DNA of 64,000 nucleotides from Nocardia sp. NBC_00508 (GTDB taxonomy: Bacteria > Actinomycetota > Actinomycetes > Mycobacteriales > Mycobacteriaceae). Positions 25,861 through 34,600 of the stretch are shown here, in pieces. Every line of letters begins with the position of its first letter. The stretch's first letter is position 1. The DNA lies in NCBI RefSeq assembly GCF_036346875.1, contig NZ_CP107852.1:558001-622000 (forward strand), in the 5' to 3' direction. The notes under the pieces were generated by a model, which made no database searches, was not told the DNA's origin, and saw only the letters and a program-made list of their open reading frames with translations. The translations under genes were made by a program, and so were the position numbers.

Positions 25861-26487
25861 ATGTATCATTTCTTGGTGATCGATTCCAGTCAGCGGACCA
25901 CCCGCCCTCCCGGCCGACCGGCCTCCGCGACGAGGGAACAGGTCATCGAACACGCCCGCAAGGCGTTCCTGGCCGGCGAACGCGTGGACATCCAGGCTAT
26001 CGCCGGGCAACTCGGGCTCAGCCGCGCCTCGATCTACCGCTGGTTCGGCTCCCGTGACGGCGTGCTCGGCGCGGTCTTGGCCGGGGAATTCGAGGCCCTG
26101 CTCAGCCGCGCGGACGCACGCCGCCGCTCCATCGGCGCCCGGCGCATCCTGGATGTGCTCTACCGGGTCAACCGCTGGATGACCGACAACGAACCGTTCC
26201 GCCGCTACTTCGAGAACGAGCCGCTGTCCGGGCTGCGCATCCTGACCGCCAGCGATGGACCGTGTCAGCCGCTGGTGGTACGCACGGTCCTGGGATTGAT
26301 CGTTCGCGCCACCCAGGAGGACGGATACCGCCCGCCCCTCGAACCCGCGCTGCTGGCCTACACGCTGGTCCGCCTCGGGGAGGCGTTCCTGTACAACGAC
26401 AACGTCGCGGGCATCCGCGGCGACGTCGACCGCCTCCACGAGGTCCAAGCGGCGCTGCTGGGTATCCCCGAGGCGATCACGCCATGA
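25861..26487 (+). CDS. TetR-family regulator (possibly QsdR-type C-terminus)
   Basis: 208 residues. An N-terminal TetR helix-turn-helix (about 25-70; 'VDIQAIAGQLGLSRASIYRWFGSRDGVLGAVL') precedes a C-terminal helical ligand domain. The 'RWMTDNEPFRRYFENEPLSGLRIL' region resembles QsdR-type TetR proteins, though this is only by eye. ATG 25861 sits very close to AGAGG; GTG 25876 is another option. ATACA (25845-25849) and TGTAT (25862-25866) form an imperfect operator over the start, and ATACAC recurs at 24001 before the dehydrogenase. It overlaps the next gene by ATGA. Confidence 0.85.
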   Translation: MYHFLVIDSSQRTTRPPGRPASATREQVIEHARKAFLAGERVDIQAIAGQLGLSRASIYRWFGSRDGVLGAVLAGEFEALLSRADARRRSIGARRILDVLYRVNRWMTDNEPFRRYFENEPLSGLRILTASDGPCQPLVVRTVLGLIVRATQEDGYRPPLEPALLAYTLVRLGEAFLYNDNVAGIRGDVDRLHEVQAALLGIPEAITP

Positions 26488-27488
26488 CCGGTGCGCTGCT
26501 CCATGCGCGTTGTCCCGAGGTGACCGACACCTTGCCGTTCATCCGGCTCGGCACCGCGCCGACACCGGTGCGCCGGTGTGATCTCGGCACCGCGACCGAC
26601 CTGTGGTGCAAAGACGAGAGTGGATACGGCGACGGCGGCTGGGGCGGCAACAAAGTACGCAAGCTGGAATGGCTGCTGCCCGAGGCGCGGCGCCGCGGTG
26701 CGCGCACCATCCTGACCGTCGGCGGCACCGGTACCAACTGGGGCCTGGCCACGGCCTTGTACGGCCGCGCCCACGGCATCGATACCGCTCTCGCCCTGGT
26801 CGATCAGCCGGTCGACGACCACGTCCGCGCGCAGCTGCGGCGACTGGAAAGCTCTGGCGCCACACTGCATTTCACGCACAGCAAGCTGCGCACGTTGCTC
26901 GCCGCGCCGTGGCTGTATCTGCGGCACCTGCGGGGCGGCAAGCGCCCGTATTTCCTGCCCGCGGGCGGGTCGTCGCCGATCGGCGCCCTGGGTTACGTCG
27001 AGGCGGCGTATGAACTCGCGGCTCAGATCGCCGCGGGCGAGCTTCCCGAACCCACGCACATCGTCACCGCCGTCGGGTCCGGTGGCACCGCGGCCGGTCT
27101 CGCACTCGGGTTACGACTGGCCGGATTGCGCACGCGCGTTGTCGGGGTCGTCGTGAACGACACACTCCCCCTCGACGCCGCGCACGTCGTCCGCCTCGCC
27201 GAGCGCACCGAGAACCTGCTTCGTTCCCGCGGAGCCCGCTTCACCCCAACCGGACTGCGGCCCGAGGACGTCACGATGACCACCGACTGGCTCGGCCCCG
27301 GCTACGGCCACACCACAACGGCCGCACGCGACGCCGAACAGCGTGCCGCTGCGGCCGGACTGCAATTGGAGCCCGTCTACACCGCCAAAGCCTTGGCCGC
27401 ACTGCTCCACATGGACGCCACAGCCGCTTTCGGCGCGGGTCCCGTGCTGTTCCTCGACACCTACGGCCCACGCTCAGCGGCCCGATGA
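26484..27488 (+). CDS. PLP-dependent D-cysteine desulfhydrase/ACC deaminase-like protein
   Basis: 334 residues of the tryptophan-synthase-beta fold. The 'GGNKVRKLEWLLPEARRRG' segment gives Lys57 as the PLP lysine by comparison with ACC deaminase (GGNK). 'VGGTGTNWGLATALYG' corresponds to the substrate-amine loop and 'AVGSGGTAAGLALG' to the phosphate-binding loop. It could release ammonia and pyruvate/ketobutyrate (and sulfide, if D-cysteine is the substrate). Substrate-specific residues cannot be judged by eye. ATG 26484 overlaps the TetR stop. A weak hairpin at 27492-27525 ends the unit. Confidence 0.88.
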   Translation: MTGALLHARCPEVTDTLPFIRLGTAPTPVRRCDLGTATDLWCKDESGYGDGGWGGNKVRKLEWLLPEARRRGARTILTVGGTGTNWGLATALYGRAHGIDTALALVDQPVDDHVRAQLRRLESSGATLHFTHSKLRTLLAAPWLYLRHLRGGKRPYFLPAGGSSPIGALGYVEAAYELAAQIAAGELPEPTHIVTAVGSGGTAAGLALGLRLAGLRTRVVGVVVNDTLPLDAAHVVRLAERTENLLRSRGARFTPTGLRPEDVTMTTDWLGPGYGHTTTAARDAEQRAAAAGLQLEPVYTAKALAALLHMDATAAFGAGPVLFLDTYGPRSAAR

Positions 27489-27491
27489 GGG

Positions 27492-27525
27492 CGTGAAATC
27501 GGCTCCCGCGGCGCCGCTTTTCACG
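27492..27525 (+). terminator. Hairpin after PLP-enzyme gene
   Basis: Arms CGTGAAA (27492-27498) and TTTCACG (27519-27525) enclose further partial pairing (GGC with GCC) and lie 4 bases after the stop. No U tract; a modest candidate terminator. Confidence 0.4.
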
Positions 27526-27551
27526 GGCCCCCTTATGGCTCGCAAAACAAT

Positions 27552-27650
27552 TCAGCCACAGCCCCAGGCAGTGACCTCGTCGCCGTTCACCGGGTATTCG
27601 ATCCCCGGCCGGCCAGAATGCGCGGCACGGCGGTGTTCGCCGCCATCGGG
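27552..27650 (-). pseudogene. 3' relic of a GNAT acetyltransferase gene
   Basis: About 100 bases closely resemble the 3' end of the intact GNAT gene at 54252-54734: the tail reads 'GIEYPVNGDEVTAWGCG', against 'GIEYVVDGDKVTAWVGCV' there, and the preceding codons match after one indel. No upstream GNAT core remains, so this is a decayed fragment. The surrounding 27489-27971 holds no other gene that I can support; 27720-27780 is noticeably AT-richer and may hold the promoter of the next gene. Confidence 0.65.
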
Positions 27651-27971
27651 CGGCCCCGACCACCGCACACCGACCGCCGGACAAGCGGGCGTTTGCCTCA
27701 ACCCACGGACGCGGTCGTTATCTGCACTAGGTTTCGCATTGTTTCTGACGACCAGCATGCGGAACGCTGATGTTCGCACCCGGTTCCGGGAGCGCCCGCT
27801 CTTCCGCTCGTCATCGGCACACTTCCCCTGGCTCGCTTGGGAGGCGAGACACCGTGCACACCTCGTCGGACACGCTCCAGCGGGTGAGCGGTCGACTTCG
27901 GGCCTCGTAGGGGTGTCATACGACAGGATCTGACCAGAGCGCGCGATGAACGAGGACGGTGCGGGGTAGGC

Positions 27972-29351
27972 GTGGCATATGAAACGGGGCGCACCGCAGA
28001 CCCGATCAGCCAAGCCCTTGTTTTCCACGGCCCGGCGGGCTGGCATCGGGTCGACGCGGTGTTCGCCATGACGGTATCCGCCGAGATCGGCCACATCGTG
28101 TATTCCATCGGTGAGCAGACCATCTCTTTGCCTCCCCCGGAGCCGGTACTTGCCCTGGTTCGGGAACAGCGAGCGGTCGCGGCACGATCGAGTCGAGGAC
28201 CGTGGTGGCGAATGCTGGTGGTACTGACCGATTCCGGCGCACCGCAGGTGGACTACGACTACGGCGACGAGCCGTTCCCGCCCGGACAGTTGTTCGAACC
28301 GCAGGCGTACCGTACCGACCTTTCGGCGTATCCGCGCGACCGGGTGCCGGTGTGGCTGGCCGCCTACATCGGGCATGGCAGCAGGCAACGACGCGCGCCG
28401 CAGCAGGCCGCCGCACAGGAACGCGCAGACCGCGCCGACGCGGTGTGGGCAACTCTGACGGTGAACGAGTTTCCGCCCTTTCCCGAGATGTGGGCGCGAT
28501 GGGCCACCCTCGCCGCCGCGTTCATCGCGACCGGGTCGACGTGGGGCCCACGGATGCTGCCCTGGACCGGGGTGTTCGAGGGAGCGGGCCACCACGGATC
28601 GACGCTGCACGCACTCCCGGGTGGCCGGGCAGTGTTGTCCGGCGGGGTGTGGAACGCACCGGCGCTGGACGCGGCGTATAACGACGGTGCGTCGATCCCG
28701 AATCTCTATGCGGGAGCGCCGCATTGGGTGTCCGACCCGACCCTGAATCTGCGCGCCGAATCGGGTTTGCTGTCGTTCTGCTATTGGTGGGAGGCCGGCT
28801 GCTGGTATCGCGGACAGTCACCCACAGCGACGGAGTGTGCGGCCGCGGTGCCCGGGATGTGGACCCGCGACACCGTGGCCGGAATCCTCGCGGGTCTTCT
28901 TCCCGACGGCCGGGATGACCGCTGCGACGCGATTGCCGCGATGACTGCCGCCGCCGAGGCGGGCGTCATCACGCGGGGCATCCTGCGCGACGTGTTCGGC
29001 GATGACGATCGGTTCGATATCGATGGCGCATATCACCAGTACCTGCTGGCCGGCCTGGCACCGCCGGAGATGGAACCGATACCGGCCGCGGAAGCCTGCT
29101 CCCGGGTGCGGGACTACATCACCGGACTGGGGCTGGATACCACGGGATATCCGTTGTCGCAGTTGACCGCCGAGCGATTCGGCGTCGGATGGACAGTACA
29201 TGTACCGGTGCCGGAAGGAGCGCTCGCGATCGGCCGGGCGATCTTCTGCGTCGGTGACGACGGCGTACTGGAACACTCGACCGCCGACCCCGAGACCGCC
29301 ACCGCGCAGTTCGAGCGGAGGTTCGCCGAACGCAACGGCGTGGGGGCATGA
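27972..29351 (+). CDS. Hypothetical protein with YrhB-like C-terminus, toxin-locus accessory
   Basis: 459 residues without signal peptide or TM helix. The N-terminal part opens with an ESX-accessory-like beta-rich stretch ('ALVFHGPAGWHRVDAVFAMTV') and the middle is aromatic-rich ('SFCYWWEAGCWYRG'). Residues about 375-450 ('YITGLGLDTTGYPLSQLTAERFGVGWTVHVPVP' then 'AIFCVGDDGVLEHS') look like the YrhB/Imm35-type immunity fold. Start is GTG 27972 with a nearby GGGGTAGG. It heads the ESX-type toxin cluster, with 34 bases to the next gene. A role as immunity or chaperone protein for the giant toxin is inferred from position and tail only. Confidence 0.65.
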   Translation: MAYETGRTADPISQALVFHGPAGWHRVDAVFAMTVSAEIGHIVYSIGEQTISLPPPEPVLALVREQRAVAARSSRGPWWRMLVVLTDSGAPQVDYDYGDEPFPPGQLFEPQAYRTDLSAYPRDRVPVWLAAYIGHGSRQRRAPQQAAAQERADRADAVWATLTVNEFPPFPEMWARWATLAAAFIATGSTWGPRMLPWTGVFEGAGHHGSTLHALPGGRAVLSGGVWNAPALDAAYNDGASIPNLYAGAPHWVSDPTLNLRAESGLLSFCYWWEAGCWYRGQSPTATECAAAVPGMWTRDTVAGILAGLLPDGRDDRCDAIAAMTAAAEAGVITRGILRDVFGDDDRFDIDGAYHQYLLAGLAPPEMEPIPAAEACSRVRDYITGLGLDTTGYPLSQLTAERFGVGWTVHVPVPEGALAIGRAIFCVGDDGVLEHSTADPETATAQFERRFAERNGVGA

Positions 29352-29385
29352 AACCGTCCGGATTATCGACGAGAGGTGGATACCG

Positions 29386-29796
29386 ATGGACCGCTGGGAG
29401 CAGGAGGCGTTGCGCTCAGCAAATGACGGGATGCGCGAGCAAGTCGATCAGATGCTCGATCTGCTCGTCGAACAGCGCCAGCAGTTGGCCGCCGTCCAGC
29501 AGCAACTGGAAACGGCGCGGTGCAGCGCGAGTTCGGCCGACGGTTTGGTCGAGGTGACCGTCGACGCCACCGGAGTGCTCGTCGACGTGCAGTTCAGCAC
29601 CGATGCTCTGCGCAGCACGGCCGACCAGCTGGGCAAGTCCGTGACCGACGCCGGGCGCGCGGCTGCCCAGCGAGCTCAGCAGCAGATGCAGCAGATGATC
29701 GCGCCGATCGCCGAGGCGATACCCGACCTACCCGATCTGTTTCCCCGCGCACCGAGCCTGCGGGACCCGCTGGAGCGCGAATCCCACCACGCGTGA
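29386..29796 (+). CDS. YbaB/EbfC-like ESX-associated protein
   Basis: 136 residues: an N-terminal long coiled-coil helix ('REQVDQMLDLLVEQRQQLAAVQQQLETA'), a short beta region ('GLVEVTVDATGVLVDVQFSTDAL') and a second helix ('AAAQRAQQQMQQMIAPIAEAI'). This is the YbaB fold, which is repeatedly found next to ESX/WXG100 toxin genes in actinomycetes. The ATG at 29386 follows GAGAGGTGGA. Role unknown; chaperone-like or DNA-binding functions have been suggested for the wider family. Confidence 0.8.
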   Translation: MDRWEQEALRSANDGMREQVDQMLDLLVEQRQQLAAVQQQLETARCSASSADGLVEVTVDATGVLVDVQFSTDALRSTADQLGKSVTDAGRAAAQRAQQQMQQMIAPIAEAIPDLPDLFPRAPSLRDPLERESHHA

Positions 29797-29939
29797 CGGC
29801 ACCGCGAGGAGGCGTCCGGATGCGGGGCCCGACCCGAGTCGGCTGCGACCTCTCTTGCCATCTCTGGGAGTTCAGCCTCCGGAATTCAGTGGACGGATAG
29901 TCCTTTCGGTTCCGTGGGTGCAGGGGAAGGATGCCGAGA

Positions 29940-31622
29940 ATGGGTGAGTCGTTGTATGTCGACCCGGACCTGATGCATATGTTGGTGACCGCGTTGTCGA
30001 CTGCTGCCGACCAGGCGCGGCGAGACCTGAACGAGCTAGAGGATGAGCTCGCCCGGCAGGGCGAGCCGTGGGGAGACGACGAACCCGGGCGGATGATCGG
30101 CGAGGCGTATGTACCGCATGTAGAGAAGGCATTGGAGGGCTACCAGAATCTGATCGGCACTCTGGACGAACTGAGCAATGGCATCGCTGAAGTCGCCGAT
30201 AGCTTCGACCAGCAGGACCACCGACTCGGCAACCTGATCCGCGACGCCGTGCCGGACAGTATGGGCCCGGACGTCCCGTTCCCGGTCGTATCCGATCCGG
30301 TCGGGCAGAACCCGGACGTGCCTGCCGCGTACCCCGGCAGTACGGGACCGCTCGCCGAAAGCGCCACCGGGACACAGAAACCGACGACCTCCGCGCCGTG
30401 GACGAGCCCCGCGCCGTCGACGGCGCCCAGCGGCAATCCGAGCACAGCCCCGCAGGAGCAACCCGCCGGATACGACTCGATCACCGAGCCCACGACAGCG
30501 GGTCAGCAACCAGCGAAGGCCGATGCGCCTGCACCGCAAGGTATCCGCGATGCGGTCGTGGACGGCTTGCCGAACGCTCCGGTCGGTGTGACACCGCGAT
30601 CCGCCGCGGACCCGGGGATCAGGCAGCCGCGCACCGCAGGGCCCTCGACCACCTTCCACGCGGCCGGCGACGCCACCGCCGCAACCGGAAAACCCACGGG
30701 CACACCATGGTCGCGCGGTCCCGGCGGTTCCACGATGCGGCCGAACGCCGCCGCCTCACCATGGTCGCACCCGGGTCCCGGCAGCCGCCAGCCTGGACGG
30801 GTTTTCGGGCCGGAGCCCGCCCGACCGGGTGTCGCGCCCGCGGACCCGGCCCGACCGAGCCGAAAAGACAAGTCCCGCAAAGCGAAACCCGTTGCAGAAC
30901 GGGATAGCACCGCCGCGCCGACAGACCCCGAGGCTCTCGAGGCAGCGCAGGCCATGGCCACGCGCCACGGCATACAGCTCGCCGGATTCGACACCTCGGG
31001 CATCGGAGTGCACACCGTCGGCGAGATCGCGGCGGCGCTGGACGACATCCTGGGCAGATATCCGTTCCTCGAGATCGGCGGAATCGCAATCCACGAACTC
31101 GGCCGGGGCTGGATATCCCAGGACAGGTGGGATCGGATCGGCAGCGAGTCGGAGCAGGCACGCAGCGGCCAACCGTGGCTGCTGCTCGATCGCGCTCTCG
31201 TGACGAATCCGGCCAGGCTGGCCGCCGAGGCGAGGGCCGCAGCTCCATCCGGGGTGTTCGTACCCGGATCCCTCGAACGCCCGATCTATTCGGCCGTCGT
31301 CGGCGAGCTGGGGCGAGTCCTGGCGACGATGGCGGGCCCGCGACCCCGCCGGTCGGCACAGCGAGCACTGATCACCGAGTATCGGCGGATCAGTGGGCCG
31401 TGGGCGGGCCGCGACACCCTGGCCACGGTCGTCGACGGTTACCGGCGCTGGCGAAACCAGCTGGGCGGCGGGAGCATCACCGGCGGGCGGTTCCACCCGC
31501 AAGCGGCGTTGATCGCTTCGTTCGCGGAAGTCGAGTTGCGCGGAGAGGCGGCGTGCGGACCCGCGAAAGTGCTGCATCTGCTGATGTTCGAGAGCGCAAG
31601 CAGGCGGTGGGATTCGCGGTGA
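29940..31622 (+). CDS. ESX-type protein with proline-rich linker and conserved C-terminal domain
   Basis: 560 residues. The N-terminal 110 form a WXG100/PE-like helical hairpin ('LYVDPDLMHMLVTALSTAADQARRDL', 'GEPWGDDEPGRMI'), expected to guide type VII export. Residues about 125-330 are low-complexity Pro/Ser/Thr-rich. Residues about 335-555 form a compact globular domain ('FLEIGGIAIHELGRGWISQDRW', 'ALITEYRRISGPWAGRDTLATVVDGYRRWRNQL') that I recall from Nocardia ESX toxin loci but cannot name. Start at ATG 29940, where AGGGGAAGG is properly spaced; ATG 29931 abuts the site. The stop overlaps the giant gene's GTG (GTGA), coupling them. Confidence 0.72.
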   Translation: MGESLYVDPDLMHMLVTALSTAADQARRDLNELEDELARQGEPWGDDEPGRMIGEAYVPHVEKALEGYQNLIGTLDELSNGIAEVADSFDQQDHRLGNLIRDAVPDSMGPDVPFPVVSDPVGQNPDVPAAYPGSTGPLAESATGTQKPTTSAPWTSPAPSTAPSGNPSTAPQEQPAGYDSITEPTTAGQQPAKADAPAPQGIRDAVVDGLPNAPVGVTPRSAADPGIRQPRTAGPSTTFHAAGDATAATGKPTGTPWSRGPGGSTMRPNAAASPWSHPGPGSRQPGRVFGPEPARPGVAPADPARPSRKDKSRKAKPVAERDSTAAPTDPEALEAAQAMATRHGIQLAGFDTSGIGVHTVGEIAAALDDILGRYPFLEIGGIAIHELGRGWISQDRWDRIGSESEQARSGQPWLLLDRALVTNPARLAAEARAAAPSGVFVPGSLERPIYSAVVGELGRVLATMAGPRPRRSAQRALITEYRRISGPWAGRDTLATVVDGYRRWRNQLGGGSITGGRFHPQAALIASFAEVELRGEAACGPAKVLHLLMFESASRRWDSR

Positions 31623-34600
31623 GTGACTCCGCGGTGCCGGGATTGCCGGATTGGCTCACCCGCTGGATTGTCGGTCATTGGCCCGTCGGGGACCCCGCTG
31701 CGATGCGTGCGATCGCGGATGCGCTGGTTCGGTCGGCGCGGAACCTCGCTGAGATCCTGAGCCGACTGGAGTCCGTAGCCGAGCGCGACACGGCATCGGC
31801 AATCGGCGGTGAAACCGGCACGGCGATCCGGGGTGGCCTGCAGCAGCAGATCGATAATGGCAACGCACTGGTCAAGGCCCTGAACGCCGCAGCGAGGCTC
31901 ATGCACGACGGCGCGAACGCCGTGGAGCTGGAGCGACTCACCGTCCGTGCGATCGCCATCGCCCTAGGGCTGACTGTGGCCTGCAGTTTCGGCACCCAGG
32001 CACTGACTGCTCGGCTGAACGCCGATATCGCCGCCGCCGAGGCGCGCCGTCGCACCATCACGTGGTTGCTGCAGCGCGCCACCGCGTTCAGGGATGCATT
32101 CCCGATGCTGGCGCCAGCGGCAAGCGGTCTGCTGATGGGGTCGATATTCATGGGTGGCGCGACGGCGGCAGCACAGTATGCCCAGATCGTGATGGGGGAA
32201 GGAAAACCTGGGCGGGTCACGGAGATGGATTGGGGGAAGGTCGGTGTGGCCACGGCGATCGGCGCTGTGAGCGGACTGACCGGGGGGATAGTCGCGGCGA
32301 AGGTAATGCCCGGGCTCCACCGTCTCGCCATCAACGCACGCCTGCCATTCCCGACTGCGCTTGCCACACTGTCCACCAGCGCGATCAGCGGTGCCGCAGG
32401 CGGTTTGACCGGAGGTTTGACCGCCTTCGGTCTGACCGGCGGTGAGATCCGTGGCCGCAACCTCGCCGAGATGGTGCTGATGGGTGTCGGTGGAGGCGTC
32501 GTCGGCGGGCTCGCTGCCGCAGTTCACGCCGCTCGCGTCGTTCCCGCGGCCCATGCGTCCCTACCCGATGCGGGGGCCGCGCCGCGAGCACCCTCGGATA
32601 CCGTTGCCCGCTTGGGCGAGCCCACCCACGCGGCAGGTGGCTCCGGCCCTCCCCGAAGTAAGCCTGCCCTGCCCGACGAAGCCGGATCCACTCCGGAAAT
32701 CGGCGACGGGCACACACCCCGGCCGGAACTCTCCCCCGAGCTGACCCAGCTCGGGAAGGAGATCGCCGGCGAATTCGTCCGCAATCCACGGCTCGACGAC
32801 CTCGAACCGAAAACACGCGCGGGAGCACTCGAGTTCGCCGCTGAACACGCCGCCGACGCACCTGCCGGCCAAGGCAGGTTCCAAGAGATCAGCCTGTCCC
32901 AATGGCAGCAGCGGGCCGACGCCGAGGCTCACCAGATGCTTGCCGGATTGCGAGGCGGTAACGATACCCCGCCCGGATCGACCCCACCGACGTCATCACC
33001 GTCCTCGGGTGGAACTCCGTCCACACCTGGGCGAGAGCCTACCTGGCCAGCCTGGAACAAGGTCTTCGAACAGTTCCAGGGCAGAGCTGTCGGGGCCGAC
33101 TCGCCCATGCCCACCACCGGCACGCCGGGACGGTCCGGCTCGGCCATCGGGCACCCGCCCACCGCATCGACCGGCGGCGGTGAGTCCGGCACCGCACGGA
33201 TGGCCTTGGCGGGAACCGTCATCCACATCGGTGCCGAGACCGGGTCGGCAGCGGGACGCGGCCCCCTTCCGAGCCCTATGACGAACGCCGACGGCATGAC
33301 GCCCGGCAACGGATCCCCCGAAACCCACGTCGCCACCACCACGGATCTCGGAAACAGCGGCAACGGATCCGGTGTCACGGTACAACCGGCTGCCGCACCG
33401 GGGGATGGGCTTCCTCCGCGTGCGCCGGGCCTGGGCGGGCCCACCCGAGGCAGTGGGCGCGGCGAGCCGCCTCCAGCCGACGATGCGCCCTCTCTCATCG
33501 ATCTCGGATTCTTCGACGACGCCACACCACCGAACGCCGGGACACCTGGTGCACGGCCGACTTCGATGACACCCGTGCGGGATGCACCGCCGATACCGGC
33601 GGCCGCCAACCCGGAGCCCGCCCCGAAATCGACACCGCCTCCCACACCGGACGCCAAAGACCAACCGGCCCAGGCTGTATCGGCGCCCAACAACGGAACG
33701 CCACCACCGTCGCCCCCGCAGAAACCGGGCACTACGGACACCGCCGCAGGCCGACCCAACCCACCGCACGCTGAACACAGCGGCAGCGACAGCGTGCCAA
33801 CCGACAACCGCACCGGATTCCACGTCGGCACCGACACGCCTCCAGGATCGGTGCTGTCGAATGCCGGTGCCACGACGGCACTCACGACACCGCTGCCTGG
33901 GATCACGGACGAGCGAACCACCGAAAACAATGAGCGCCCCGGCGATCCCGAGGAATTCCCGGCACGAATCGGGACGGTGATCACACCAGTCGTGCCCGGA
34001 TACGTACCCACTCAGCCCCAATTGGATGAATTCCCGGCCGAAATGCCCGAGGAGTACACCAAACCGCCAGGCACCACGTACGCGATCCCCGGCCAACCCG
34101 CTGTACTGGACAGCCCACCCGCCAACACCATCCCCGTCGTCCCACACCCGACCACCCCGATCGTTCCGGAGCACTCGCCCGCCATCCCACTCACCGATCG
34201 GCCACAGCTGCCGATCCCCGACACTGCCGCCCCCGGTACGCCCCGAGAAAACCAGAACACGGCAAGCACACTCGATTCCGAAACACTTCTCCCACATCGT
34301 TCCGACACCCCTACACCGCACCTGCCCGCGCAGCCCGCCGACACACCTACCGAACTTCCGCCACCCGCACACGATCCAACCGAGCCGGACCCCGAAACCC
34401 CCGGCGCACCACACAAACCTGCAGCGCCCCAACCACCTCTCGACGGCCTCGAAGACCACGCCGTCCAAACCGGCGTACCTGCGATAGCCGCACCACCACC
34501 GCGGCAACTCGCCCCACCCCAACGGCCGGTACAACCGGGTCGCCTGATCCCCCAAGCCCAGGCATCCGTCGGCGACGGCGACCGCAAACCGCCATATAAG

